Source: Periconia sp. R9002
Taxonomy: Eukaryota; Ascomycota; Dothideomycetes; Pleosporales; Periconiaceae
DNA: 64,000 bases
Assembly (NCBI GenBank): GCA_023627715.1
Contig: JAMAHW010000004.1
Location: 186,001-250,000 of the forward strand
Direction of reading: 5' to 3'
How positions within the stretch are numbered: position 1 is the stretch's first letter; every line of letters begins with the position of its first letter. Shown here in pieces: positions 9,848-23,382 of this stretch. Position numbers and translations under genes: made by a program. The notes under the pieces are model-generated. The model was not told the origin of the DNA. It did not search any database and saw nothing but the letters and a program-made list of their open reading frames with translations.

Positions 9848-12800
9848 TTTGCATAAAGGTTTAGTGGATATTACACTGCATAAAAAACAAAACGAGGTAT
9901 ATATTAGATCCGAGTGCTGTTTTCTGTTGCGCGTTGAGGAACGCTAGAGGGAGATTGAGGCGGACATGCCTAGCATATTAATATAGCTAAGGAATTTGGC
10001 ATGACGATACTACATTGAACTCAGCTCTGGGGTTTGCACATGGGAAAGTGGCCTGAAGAGGTCAATTGGGTGTTATCAAGCTGGGAACTGTGTCATGCTG
10101 AAGCAAGTACAGCGTCACACAAATCACCATATGAGCCACCTTGGTCCCATCTAGCCAACCGTTCGCCAGCAAATGGATAAGTACGGCTGCTGCCTTGGTG
10201 GTAACGGGCCTGCCTAGATTTGCGCAGCATTGCGGTGGAGTGTCATATTGGAGTGGCTTTGACTGCACATGCTGCCTGAAACTTCGCCCTGTATATCATT
10301 AGTGTTGTGCTTCTAGTTGGCCTATCCAAAGACATGATGGACAAAGCATGAGCCCTTCACTGACTCAATTTTCCTCGTGCCGCACAGCGAGCTGGGAAAA
10401 CACATCACACGTCAACAACTCCATCAGTAAACCGGAGCATAGAGCAAGGATCGAGACGGCTACCATGCTGCCTCGTGAAACCCCAGCCTGCCTTTTTAAG
10501 CGAGATGTTTAGCCCAGTCTTATCAAGTGAGTTGTTGCACGTAGACCCTGGATGATTTTGGAAAGTATTTTCAGATTGTTTGCGGGCTCAAACCAAGACA
10601 CCTTCCAACAGATAAGGATTCATAGGAGTGGTCCAATGAAGAAACGAGTTGAGATATAGAACATAGGCGCAGCAAAAGATGAATGAGTAAAAGGGTGTAG
10701 AACCGAAGCGTTGGGTGGATGGTGGGGAATGATCATGTGTTGGCGAAGTCATCCCTCGGTAGTCTACGCCTCATTCGCCTTTCCGGCCACACCACCTCGC
10801 AGGTCGAATGCTCTTAAACTGTGCATAATCACAAGGGTGCTGTCAAAGAACCTTGTACGTTGACTGCTGTCATGTTGAAAACACGGAACATTGCCACTCT
10901 GATGCGAGACACTTCAAAGATTGGCTTCTGGCTCAGTCACGTTCAACAGGCAACTGGTCACGAACGAGGGGTTCTGTGCGCGGGCGTGTCTCACCAGGGA
11001 TTAAACCAACACATTCAGCCAGCAACAATAGCATGACATGTTCTAAAAAAACACTTCTCACCGCGCCTCAATTTTGCATTTTCCACGTCAAGATGCTTGC
11101 ATCAGCCGCATACAGACCAGATCACGTGATGCGATCGCTTCAAATGGTGAAGTCGGTCGCCGGAAGAGGGCCTATATGCGTGCGCGCAGCTGCCATTTAG
11201 ATAATAGGTATGGTGTATTTTTATTGTGCGAGTTATTTATTTGAAAAATATTTTGGAAACTGTGTATGGACATGTACTTGTTGCAATAAAAATACTGAGA
11301 ATCTGGCTCAAGACAGATCTAATCTACCTGGTGTAGATCAAACACTGGACAGAAACCATACTTCGAGAGACACATAATCTCAGGGCTGAAGAAAGGACTT
11401 ACACCAAAATTATGAACGGAGGACACATGATGTGAACATGCCATGGCACAGAAAGGAGCAGACTGAATCTAACAGCAATCAGATTGATAGCAATTTATTG
11501 GGGTTTTTTCCCCTAAACTTGGATAGCCTATGTAGTACCCCAGTACTACTCACCATTCCCACTCACATAACGACACACAATAGCGATGTAGCTCACAAAG
11601 AAGTACTATAACACTAGCATATACTGCTGAAAAAAAGTTATGTACAAGATATAGTTCCCTGATGTATATGTTAGCGGCTATTCTAATATAAATATTAGAC
11701 ATATGTTGATAGACACGCGCAGATCATTTTCTAATCTGCATCATGAAGGAGGTTTCCAAGTCGCTATATTTCACTTACTCAACACTGCCAGTGAAGTATT
11801 CTCCTGGAAAGAAAGTTGGTTAACAAATTTTTGTATCTGAAATTTAAAGACACGCACCGAAGACTTGGCACGAAGTAAGAAAATATGTGCATCAAATCGA
11901 TTCAAGTTGGCCGCTGGTGGCTACAGTCAGCAAGGGACGGTATTCTTAAACTCTTAAGCTCTGAAACTAAGAGCACAGGAGGATGACGTTGATCACGCAA
12001 CGGGGTTAAATCAGTATGCCATCCTCCAGAAATACGAGGTGCTCCGAAGTGCTCCATGCAGATAACGAATCAGATATCTACCTACCAATCCCTAGCCAGA
12101 ACGTTTCTATAAGTTTAACTCCTTATACTGTGTTGATACATCTGTGTGTCCGGCCTGGCCGAGGACGTTATTGCGACTTTCGACTGTATCGATACCGCGA
12201 GTAGTACGATAATCTGCGATGGTTGTTTTATACCTTTCGTGGTGTTGATATATATCGCCAGCCAGAGAGACCTACAAACACAAAAATGACGTTGAAGTGA
12301 AGAAAGGGTAGGAGAGGGAAGGGTTATGTTATGTAATAGTGGTAATGGTCTCAGCGAATTCGTTCTAGTTGCTTGGAGATCTCTCAGGGAGTTATGAGAT
12401 GAATTCATGTATTGGATATTGGAGCTTTCATACTTAGTGGAGGGAAGAAGGTAGAGAAGGCAACAACGTAGCTTGCTTGTTTTGAATGAAGTTGTTGCGG
12501 TGTGAGGTGTCCGAAGGGGAACGAAACCTGCAAAGGCTGAAAGTTGGACTCTGAAATGACTTCCATACAGCAGATGGTTACCAGTTGAACACATACAAAA
12601 GTTTGGATCTAAATCTGATATCGTACGTGATTGAGAAATGTGAGCACACCAGCGATCTCAACATCTCGAATGTTCAGATACTCCCCAAATTATCTTTCCT
12701 CAAAGACGATGAAGTATATTTGCACCACATCATCGTCTACGAACTTTTCCCTGTCATGATTCAAACGCAAGTATACCATCGCAAATCCAACCTCCCTTCC

Positions 12801-15800
12801 CCCAGTCCATTCCAATACGAACCGTACTCCAAAACATGCCACTCGCCCCTAAACCCGACCACATCTCGCGATCCCCAGAATCCCAACAATCATTCCACCA
12901 TCATGCCCCAATGCCAATTCCGCAAACACGCATCCCCCAGGTAAGGTATGCCAATCGGAATCTACCCATGGGAGAAAAAAAAGGGGTCACAGATTCGTAA
13001 TACCATCGTATCAATACGACAAACGTCGCGTGGTACAACACGTATATGTATGCTTACTCCCGCTCACCCCCAAAAGAGAAGATTAGCTTCTTATATATAT
13101 ATTAATCGCGTCACTTCCCGTGTACCCCGATTCGCGCATACAAGAACGGAAGCACGCAAGCTACACGTCAAGTTTTGTAAACGGTACGTTTCCCGTATTC
13201 GTATGCGTATTCTTTTCCAAAGAAGAAGAAGTAGTCGGGTTCTAGCGCGAGCGACAACGACCGATTGAATGGACATTTCTCGTGCCGAAAGTACGCATCA
13301 TCGATAACATCAAGTAGCGTCAATGTATGTACAGTACGTTACCCGAAAAAAAACCGCCGCCGCACATGATTGGCTCGGAAGCGCACCCCGAACGAGTAAC
13401 TGAGGACCGAGAGAAAGAGGGACGTTTTTTGAAAATCTAGACTTGCTGCATTGCTTGTTTGCTTTTTTGCCCATGTGTGAGGGAAGGGAAAATAAAAAAA
13501 AAGAAACGAGCGAGCGGTATGGAAGGTTGGGAGAGGGGCCAGGGAGGGAGGATGGTGCAGCATTCCTGTGTCGTATAGGTACGAGATTTTTGGGTGGGGG
13601 GTGGGATTGCGGTTGGTACAACTTGCGCAGTTGTGGAGATGTTTGCGTGTACGGGTTCACGTGCTGCTGCGTCGTGAGGTGGGTTTTCCGAATACGCGAA
13701 GTTCGGACGGCGTGGTGGATGGATGGATGGATGGAGGGATGAAGGGATAGGCGATGGTGGGTGGGGACAGCAGTGAGTAGAGCGAGATGAATGGAAGTGG
13801 AATCGTAAGCGGCACATATCTACATTCTCGTGCCCTTTGGAGACGAACAAAAAAGGCCAGAAATCCACTGGTTTAGTCCAACAAGATGTTGAATAGACGC
13901 GCATGGCATACCTTGATGCTGGTTCTGCTTTCACAGTCCCGGTCTTCGGAGAGGAACTAACTTGATGCTTTCGGCTCTCACACAGATTCGAATCTGGACT
14001 TGTAACTAAATCTGTACAACACAGATACGAAACAACTGTGCTGCATGCTCTACCGGCATATGTATGTATAATCTAAATTTTATGATGCTGTTCTCCAGCT
14101 CTCCCATTCGTCGTCCGTAGCGATCAAATGAACAAATAAGCTCTGCTTCATAGAAAGCATGCTGCCGCTGATGTGCATGTCGTTTACATACCCACCTGTA
14201 CAAAGCATAGTCATGTCGGGACACCGCATATCTGGAGGTCCAGCTACAACTGTGCCGTAGAAATTCGAGAATGATGACCACGCCGACCATCTTGGCTAGC
14301 TAGCGTGATTCGATAAAGCTGGCAGCTTTTGAGCGTAGCTGGCGGCAGCTAGTATCCTTAATAACCAATTGTATAGTGCCATTCTCATCCACTAAGAGAG
14401 TCGACGTGGTCAATATCGAATTTCGACGGTATTCCTATGCAAATCAGGATTTGGTAGACCCATCCCTGTCGTTCCAATACAATTTTTGCAACCATTAATT
14501 GGTACGCTAACGTCCCGATATGCGGCTTCCCGATATGTCTACCCAGTGTGCTTAGGTACATGCAGGCGAGAGAGAAAAGTGAAGGTCGTGATGAAAGAAT
14601 CAGCCCACCCGTCCGTGTCGCCGGCTGCCCGAGCAGAGAAAAGCAAGCCAACTGCAACTCAGCAATCGCCTCGCCTCGCTGCAGCAGTCCAGCTCATGTG
14701 CCCCCCATGTCACGCATTCCCTTCTTTCCAAAGAAGGAGGAGAAGAGGCCTGCTTCCGGTCGGATGCCAACGTCGGGAGTTGAACAGCAGGTCATTTCCA
14801 TGGGAAGTAACCAACGGAAAAGAAGAACGGATGCAAGCACGCATGTGGGTTCCCAAAAAGTGTATGTCCACCCTGTACATTTTACGCACCGTGTAGATCG
14901 CTTTACCCTGTCTGTCTCTCCAACTTTAAAGATCCTTCGTTGATGTTTCAGGGGCCTAAACTTGCCCTTTCTATGGTTCTAAACCGGTTTTCGCGTGCGT
15001 CTATGTACGCGGCATGGCCTCTTGCGGTTGCCCTTCGAGTCCGGGTAATGTATGGTCCGGCGGGATTGGGTTTTCTCGTGGTCGGAACTTGCCGTCTGCG
15101 AGCGCACACAATGTTGGTTCTCGCTTTGCCATGAATCAATGAGTTAGTTTTTGAGAGAGAAAAGACCGTTGGCTCAGCTAGTTCCAAAGAAGCAAACAAT
15201 TCCTTGCAGCACAGCCCCATGACGGAGCAGATGAGATCATCGGTCCCTGCATAACTTCAAGAAAACCAGCACTCGATCATCCCGGCATCCGACCATGGTC
15301 CTCACATCGCCCAACCCAAATGGCGCGGGACAAGAGCGGGAGTGCAGACAATCCAATCCTTCGCCGACGATACTAGTCAGGACACGCAGATTGGGCGGAG
15401 AATTGACCCCGACTCGGGTTCCGTATGTATGGAAGGGGGCACATCTTGGGCTGAAGGGTGGCGGTGAGTAGGGCCAATGCTCTAAGCGAGCATGTAGGGA
15501 CGTCTCGGGGGGTCACTCCAGCGTCCATCATCTTCGAGATCAGCGGATTGGGTTCGGGGGACACAAAACACCAAAAAGAAAACGCTGGGCGAAGGAGAAG
15601 CTACGTGTTTATATGATGATACAGCCTTTGGGAGTTATCGGAGTCTGCAGATGCGGCGACTGGCAGCTGGACACGGCAGCTGGGTGCTACAGGGGCTCTG
15701 ATTGGCTAGGAAACGGCTCCGAACGCTAGTGGACTTGGGGGCGTTTACGGGGAACTCACGACGGTTTGACATGTAGATTTCCATGCCAAAATGTTCAAGA

Positions 15801-18608
15801 GTAGGCGGCTTACCGTAGTACAGATGCATCGAACCAGATCCGATATACTTACACAACATATTGTACCACCTACGAAACACGCCCGTTCTTCCCCCAATCC
15901 ATGGAATGGACTTGATCAAGCCACTTTTCCATCGAAATGAGACCTAAGACGCAAAATTTTGACGTTCCAATATACAAGTGAAATCGACGGACGGGTACTC
16001 CCCTGTCACCTCATCTCGATGGGAACCCGACAAAATCGATGACAGATCGTGACGAGATTGTGAATCAGACCACGTACTACGCATAGGGCAGAAGCCCAAC
16101 ACATTCTTCATTTCATTTAAAAAAAAATTTGTATCCAAAAAAAAAAATTGGCAAGCCGAAGCTTCATACGGTATAACGCGTAGAGCAGAAACGAACGAAA
16201 TGAAGACTTTCAAAAAATGGTAATCGGTTCCAGAACAACCGGCCCCCAAGATTAGTTGCCCAACCAAGGGTAACGACTTACGACGGTCCTGGAAGGGTCG
16301 CATTCCGTTTCTAGATCTCCCGCTGACATACTTGTAAATGTCGAAGCCAACTTACGCTAGTGGATGACAAGTTGACGGGAAGGAGGGAGGGGAGGCGAAA
16401 GAAAACCGAGGAAAGAATGAGAAGCTCCATAATAGAACCGCAAAAGCGCCGATGGTAACTTAACGAACAGACGATTACTTGTAACAATTAACAACGGGGT
16501 TTGCCATGGGCACAGACAATGACAAGGGGGTGAAGAGGGAGAGAAACTGCAAAGCATGGTTATTTTTTTTCTTGTCATTCTGTTAGTTTGTTCGCTAGTT
16601 AGTGTGCCCATGATTTCTTGGTTACTGCGAGTGCGGTACGTGGATGCGGGGGGGAGCGCGCGGACTGTTTTTTTTCCTTTGCGACATTTAAGCAGCCCTC
16701 TACACCCTCTCCCACCCCCGCGAGTCATGCTCATAGATAACGGCGGCTGTGTAAGTGCATGCACGTCAGATGTTATCGAGGTTTGCTTCATTGGAGTGTC
16801 CATGTTTGTCCCCCGCGGAGAACGTCCATTTAAGCTCGCGAAAGAAGCATGTCCCTAATCCCGGGGCTCCGGTACCCTGGCTCAAAGCGGTCAAGCGGCA
16901 CTTTTTGTGACTGAAGGATAAGGGGATGCAAGCAAGGGACGGGCAAAACTTGAGGATAACGGCCATGATGTCATTGGTGGAATCGATAGATGCATATTAT
17001 AGATGAGCGTAATAGACTTTTTTTCGATTTTTTTTTCTATTGAATCTTCTTCCCTACTTTGGGTACTCGCTGTTGCATGTGTCGTCGTCATGTCCTTATG
17101 CTAAAATAAGGTTCAAGATTGCTACCACCTGATCAGCCTAACTGCCAGTTTCGGAAGAGATCAGTGCCAACCTTTGCTCATCTAGCTGAAGCAAAGATTG
17201 TTCTTGAAAGCATCATACGATTACGCTGATCAGATCCAGCGAACCTGTAGCAACAATATTCATGCCCAATGTACTGGGATTCCAAGGCCGCTGAACGGGG
17301 AGAGATTGGAGTGGGGGTGGATGATTCATGGCAAAGATCTGCTACTCCTCCTTTAATAGGCATTCAGTAATGCCTCACCTAGAAGATTAAGGCTGTGTGG
17401 GAGGGTGCACTTGTAAAGCTGCTGTAACATCAACCCGTCGACTATTGGAATGGCAATAACCAAGCAAACTAATGAAAATGTCACTTGCCACACTTATCCT
17501 GGTCCTTGACGTTGCCCTAGCCGTTGCCATCCCATCGCGTGGGCACCGCCATTGCGCACGTTGGTCAGTTAGTGGCACGTCACCCAGAACCATTCAGCCC
17601 TTCTTCCTCAAAACCAGGGTGGAAGGAAGATTGAGATAGGATTTATACCCAGAATAGACTGGTTCATTGGCCAACTCGCTGTCAGTTCAAGCGTGCAACA
17701 CCGTTGGCTAGTGCAGCGGGAAAAAACCCCTCGTGATACTCGCCACCCTCCTCCCGGGAACCCTAAGCCCCTTTAGCAATGTATCATGGTCCTTGCTGTG
17801 CCACACAAGAAAGGGCACGTGCGTGATTGGCGCGTCAGGTCAGCCCAACGCCATGTCCATGCTGGCCATGACGGTCCGATTGAGAGGTTCCGATAGGCGG
17901 CAAGCCTGACGCAAGCTCCCCTCCGAGTCCGTGGGCATAAGAGGAAAGAAAGGGGAAAACCTGGCTTTTCAAAACATGCACCTGCACCAAAAAGGCAATG
18001 CGTAATTAAATAACGACACTAGCTTTAGTTTCAGACCATTTCAGGGTCCTTGTTCGTTGAGATTCGTCGAAATTTTTCTGGGGTCGAGTCAGGGGCCATA
18101 CTTTGTCGCGTTGATAGGGTTGTGTTGGGCTGCCGTCAAAACGTTGGAGCCAACGGACTTGGGGAAAGTAACGCGAACGATCGCTTTACGGTTTGACAGG
18201 GCCAGCCCAATCGGCATCAATGCGAGCACTCCCATGCTTCATCTTGCCCTTCAAGAATAACAACACGAACGATACCATTTGATAGCAGATCTTGACCATG
18301 CAAAGTACATGTCCAAAGACGGTACCCGCGGATCCCGAGATTGTGCGTTGTTAATCCTAAGCACGTATATTCACCTTTTCGGAAAACGCTTCATTGCTAT
18401 GCTTTAGCCGGCATCAAACATTGTTGCAGCGGCTTGCGAAACAGTTGACATCCAATTACACACATGCCTCTCAGGCGAAGCTTTGTTGATTGCCAACTTA
18501 CACATGTCTAGCTCCTTTTGCTGACAGAGATAATAGGCTCAAAGGTTCTAGCTTGATAATGTCCTGGTTCCCTGGGGTAACCCGGCATCGAATTTTATAT
18601 TGTCTGCT
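9848..18608. other. 8.8-kb gap with no supported gene
   Basis: This gap lies between the F-box ATG and the stop of the regulator at 18609. I read all frames. The open frames are short, of biased composition, and do not join into a family-like protein. Seen directly: AT-rich sequence at about 11200-12600; a long stretch that is pyrimidine-rich on the minus strand at about 13300-13950; A-runs near 16120-16150; and a CACGTG box at 11123-11128. It may contain long leaders, noncoding RNA, decayed repeats or a many-exon gene I failed to assemble. Confidence 0.45.
13716..13740 (+). repeat. Short (GGAT)n microsatellite
   Basis: Four to five consecutive ggat units, slightly imperfect at the end, lie in a stretch that is pyrimidine-rich on the opposite strand within the large gap. 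Confidence 0.8.
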
Positions 18609-21081
18609 TCAGCTCCCATACCCTCTATGACCCTGGCCGTGGCCCATCCCCCCGCGGGAAGTTCCGTGTGGTCCAGGAGCGTACACTGTGCCTTGGCTCT
18701 GTAGTTGGCCGGTAGTGTCCACTTCATCATGTTTGAAAACCATGGAGGGATCTACCGGGAAGCCTGGAACAGTAAACCTTGGATCATAAGCTGTAGTGTT
18801 AATTCCTAGCTGGTGACTTTGTATCGTAGCATGCTGGGGATGTGATGAGGGAATTGTATGGGCCGGGTGACCGTGGCCTTGCGTAGGTAATTGAGATCGC
18901 GGCTGACTTGTAGAATCATAAGGTCCTGGGGTGCCATTCTGGCTGGCGGGAGCAGAGCCGGACGAATGTGTGCTGTGTGGTGCAGAGGAATCATATAGCG
19001 AAAGGTCTTCAACACGGGAAGCAGGGGCTTGAAGCAGGGAGTGTTGGGAGGTGCTGAAGGGAAGCTGGGCACCTGTTTGAGCAGCTAACTGACGAATCAA
19101 CTCGGTGGATGGATAAGACGGTGATGTTACTGAGGTCAAGGAGGACAACTCGTCGCCAATATTCGAGGGCACCGCCCCAAGACTGTTGGGCGCAAGACCA
19201 AGGCCGGAACCTAAGGGGGGAATATTGAGGGACCGGGGAAGCGGGAGGTTGGGCAAGACCTCAGACACCTTCGCAACAAGCAGTTGGAGGTAACGGGTCT
19301 GACCGCCATGGAGTGCGGAGAACAAGGTCAGAAATCGAGAAACATAGTCTCGAGGACCGAGGGCAAAAGTATCAGGTGAGAAGGGGATGCAGGCGACTAC
19401 GTCAGTCAAGCAGCAGGCAATGTCGAAGAGCTTCTCAATCTGTAGATGCATCAGCGTGGGGTTCGTATGTATGGCTGCACGGTGGGCCAATAGGAAGGGC
19501 AGACAAGAGCCAACAAGAGGTTGTGCAAGCGCGCATCAAGGGACTGGAAGTCTAGCCCTTGACACGATGGCCTGCTTCGTTTGAGATGGACGTTACAAGG
19601 GTGGGGCATTAAGCGAGGGCAAAGTGTGCAAGGAGCCGAACTAGGGCGGCATCGGATAGCAACTGAGATCGCGTTCATGACCCGTAGCGATCGGAGAATT
19701 GTGAAGACTTACAAGACCCATGCCATGAACCTCCATTGCCTGCTGCGAAAACTGATGCGTCATGGACAGCAAATCTCTGGATATTTCAATGGGATATTTG
19801 AACGTCATCGAACTGTCCGCCGCCACACTGCTCACCAAGCCCTGGCTCACGCACAATTGCCAGAGCATGGTGCGGAGCCACTGCTGCGTGACTCGCAGGT
19901 CCACCGCCTGGCTCTCTGTGCAGTCGAAATATGAAGGCAGTGCGTCTGAAAGCTGATTCTGCACTTGGGCGATCCACGTCGGGTTTGCGTGCGTGCGGAC
20001 CTTATTCCACATGTTGACAAACGTGTCATCGACCGGCTTGAAAAGGTTAATCATCATATCAAGACCCGAAGCTATTGGCCTTTCATTCGGTATGTCGTCT
20101 AGAGAAGGTGGGTGGATAGTTGGGAATAAGGAGATGGGCCGGTGTTTGTGAAGGGCATGAGTCCTATTTGACGCCCCCGTTAGCTGGTGAACTGCCTTTT
20201 CCAGTGAGCATCGAAAATTACCTTTCTGCGGCATACAGAAGCCAGTACAAGACTCGCCTGCGAGAATTGTCCAGTGGATCGTTTTTGTACGCCTCTTCAT
20301 CGTGCCAACCAAGAAGTTGGGCTTGGGTTGTGGCACATCTTAAATAAGACCAGGCGGAATTGTCCCTGCCCAAGCCAAATTGGCAGCCGTAGAAGAACCA
20401 AGAGGTCAACACTGATAAATGCGATGGATTCTCTAGATAGTCTAGACCTCTGCGCACTCGAATAGCCTCTTCCACAAGGACGTGCCCGATGCTAATGTTG
20501 GAAAGTTGGGCCATTTCGGGGCGTGGGAGCAGCTCAGGGGGTACGGTCATGTTGGCTTGGATCATGACATAAGCACAGAGAGCCACAGTCATGCAGTACG
20601 CTTCGGTCGAGTGCTCGATGCTCATGACTGTCTCTTGGGCGCGTTGGCGATGGAGAACCGGCTGCGATGGGTAGACATTGAGGAAGAAAAATTCCAGACA
20701 GCTCTCTATCAAACCGATGGGAAGGAGGCCTGGTGTACGGGCGAAGGTTCCCACGAGTCGAGGATCGAAACCGAGTTCATGGGTAAGGCTGGTGGTGAGC
20801 TGCGCATTCCTTTGATTTTCCCGTAGCTCGGATAGGACCTTTGCGCGGCTTCCTTTAGGGCCCTTCTTCTGTGGAATAGCATTGTATGTGCAGGCAAGGC
20901 CGGCCGAGACACAGTTCTTGCAGGAACTGGTGCCTTCACCGATACATTTGACCTTGCGACGGTGACAGCTGCGGTGCAAAGGCTATCATCAGCATCTCAT
21001 GGGGAGAATTCTTTGGGGGAGTGGTGTAGGGTACCTATCGCATGCTCGTTTGACTGGAGTTGAGCCTGAGGAGGTGGACAT
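18609..21081 (-). CDS. Zn2Cys6 transcription factor, maltose-activator-like, 691 aa
   Basis: This is a nuclear binuclear-cluster regulator. Exons are 21035-21081, 20222-20968, 19713-20163 and 18609-19439, with introns of 66, 58 and 273 nt. Exon 1 ends inside the zinc cluster. Splicing gives C14-x2-C17-x6-C24-x7-C32-x2-C35-x6-C42 (RACDSCHRRKVKC, then CKNC). After it comes KKGPKGSRAKVLSELREN, the basic linker typical of MAL63/AmyR-type sugar regulators. The fungal regulatory domain spans about 90-480 (including DNSAWSYLRCATTQAQLLGW). The C-terminal 180 residues are low-complexity Ser/Pro/Gln/His/Gly. The third intron is unusually long. I chose the join GMGL-IEKLFDIACCL because it continues the domain in frame, but another acceptor is possible. 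The regulated pathway is not shown by neighbours. Confidence 0.85.
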
Positions 21082-22352
21082 GATAGACGGGAAGGAAGAG
21101 AGTGGAAAGTGACGTTAGCATGCTCCCTTGTGCAGGGCGAGGCACAAAGCAGAGCACAAGTAGTCGAAGCAGGAGCTACAAGACGGCGGGCATGCTATGG
21201 CATAGCATGTAGTGGACGTAGTGGCAGCAGCAGCAAGCAGCCTGAGCCTGAGCAAGGGTCGAATGGACGGAGAGACGTTTTTGCTTGTTTTGTATCATGG
21301 CGAGCGACCTACTAGTGTTCAGTGTGTCGACAAGTAACGTACTTAGTTAGCCAACCTACCTGGACTGGACAAGCAAGACAAGAAGAGGCCTTGGCTCACA
21401 AGCGCATTAGCTTCAGGGCTACTGGCTGCTAGCTAGGAGAGCGCTGGTCAAGCAGGGAGGGTGCCGTGGCGGAGCCAATGAAGCCACCAGGAGCAGAGGC
21501 CGCGTCCCTGGTCTTGACCTTCATGGATCGAGGCTGCGCTGGTGCACGTCGGTGCATTTCAGTTGCATTCAGTGCGGTGCAGGGACTGGGACTGCGTCTG
21601 CGACTGGGACGCGGCATGGATGATGGATGGATCGATGGATACATGGCCCGCCGCCGGTTCGTTCGTTCGCTCGCTGCTCCCTCAGATTCATGGCAGCCGC
21701 CTCGACAAAAGGCGCATGGCCTGGCATGCTCGAATCCACTCTGCTCCCGCTAGGCCGTCGTCGTGGATGGCGTCGTGGGCGTGGTGCGTGTCTGTGTCGT
21801 CGCCGGCCGGGCCCAGCGCCCACGGCAGCGGAAACTCAACATTGTAGTGTATCGATAGCTAGGTAGGGTACCTGCTTGTGCCTAGGGAGCGAGGGGGAGG
21901 GGATGGGGAGGGGTGAGGGGGCGGGATTGTCGACCGAACATCTTCCGTAACGTTACTTCCAAGTATACCTACCTACAGTAGATACCTACCTACCTACATT
22001 GCCTTCACATTGCCAATCCAGCAGGTCTGCCGTTCAATGTCGCCTGCCTCATGCCTGCCGCCTGCCTGCCCTCCTGTCCCCCTTTCTTTCCCTTCTCCCT
22101 GCTTTCCATATTCCAATCTCCTTTTCCTTTTCCCCCTTTACCTTCTGCCATCTTCCCACTCCTTTCCGTTTTCCTTTTTTCGATTTTACTTTTTTTCTCT
22201 TTCATTCTCCCTCCTTTGTTTTTCGATGCGGTCGGTGGACTTGCGGGAAATGCTCTGCATGACTTGTCCGATACTGTACGGGTACGGGCACGGGTACGGT
22301 ACGGTACGGTAGTGTGCTGCATCATGGTAGTCATTGGAGCAACATTCCCGAG

Positions 22353-22354
<2 letters not shown>

Positions 22355-22393
<39 letters not shown>
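22355..22393. repeat. (GT)n microsatellite, about 39 bp
   Basis: Uninterrupted alternating GT runs from 22355 to 22393. Such purine-pyrimidine alternation can adopt Z-DNA. It lies roughly 1.3 kb upstream of the MAL-like regulator's ATG. Confidence 0.95.
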
Positions 22394-22394
<1 letters not shown>

Positions 22395-22566
22395 ATGTGT
22401 GCATCTCGACGCCATCATTACTATAGCAGCGAAGCTAAGCTCAACGGCTTTTCCCGTCTGATTCGAGTCCCGTCGAGTCGACGCTGTCGCTGCTCTGCGG
22501 GCGGTAAACCTTTGACCGCTTGTCCAGCAGCCAAAGGGGAGCCTTTGGCCAGCCATGGGCGAGAGA

Positions 22567-22581
22567 GGGGGGGGGGGGGGG
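22567..22581. repeat. Homopolymer run of 15 G
   Basis: A run of about 15 consecutive G follows a short GA run. The exact length is prone to sequencing error. Confidence 0.9.
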
Positions 22582-23382
22582 TATCGATGCCTCTCGAGGC
22601 AAATGTGTGGTGGGTAGAGCTGCCGTTGAAGGTACCTCATGCCGTAATGCGCACATGGTGATCGAATGGTGAAACCTGAGCGGGCAACCTTTTTCCACCG
22701 TTAGAGTGTCGTCGGACTTTGACTTTGTCCTTCTGGGAGGAGCCGCGACGTTTATATTCCCCTCTTTCTTCGTCAAAGGCCCGTCTACATGCTCTTCGTC
22801 CGTCATCATGGTGGGCGCGGAGGCCGACATGACGCCGAACTCGCCCGCCCAGCGAGAAGCATTCCCAGCTCATCATGTAGGACCTCTGCCAATCGCACCC
22901 AGCGCAGTACCGACAGTCTACCGGCTGTTGAAGACCGGCCAGATAAGCAAATAAAACAAGATGCACTTGCGCGCGCGCTGTTATTCATCCATCTGACGCA
23001 CCTGTTCATAGAGTACCACCATTTTCACGAGACCATGCTGGGGCCATGAGGGATTGCCAAGCATTTTGGTGACGGTGACAATGACGATGTTGATGAAGAT
23101 CAGAGTCATCGGTGTACGGAACAGTAACTAACTACCTCACTTACTTGTTTCACGCCCAACTGACAGTCCATGCACCAGCCAGCTTCACCAAGGAATTTCG
23201 TGTTTAGTGACCCATTATTTTATTGTTACATACACACATGAAGTAATCGTTCGAATTTACAAAAATACCCTCTCCGCTCTCTGATTCTGCCCATCTATAC
23301 AGCCCCCTATCGCCGACATGGCCTCAGCCCCCAGATATCATCAACTTTTGCAATCCCATAACCATCATCCCCAGAACCCCTT

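Larger units (their letters stand above)
21082..23382. other. Upstream region of the MAL-like regulator
   Basis: This 2.3-kb stretch holds the regulator's promoter and leader and the 3' flank of the cytochrome b561 gene. It contains repeated tacc units near 21966-22000, a long C/T-rich tract at about 22070-22215, a GT microsatellite and a G-run. An open frame at 22441-22830 (minus, true ATG, MSASAPTMMTDEEH) could be part of a small gene, but I found no supporting exon. Confidence 0.4.

Noticed and set aside
12115..12594. 159-codon minus-strand frame in the large gap
   Set aside because: Ser/Leu/Thr-rich without motifs, in AT-rich sequence, no matching exons.
13971..14050. Possible tRNA T-arm (attcgaatc palindrome)
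   Set aside because: The loop-closing pair is mismatched and no D-arm, anticodon arm or acceptor stem could be formed.
22005..22640. 211-codon minus-strand frame with a His/Thr repeat
   Set aside because: It is the translation of the GT microsatellite and a C/T tract.
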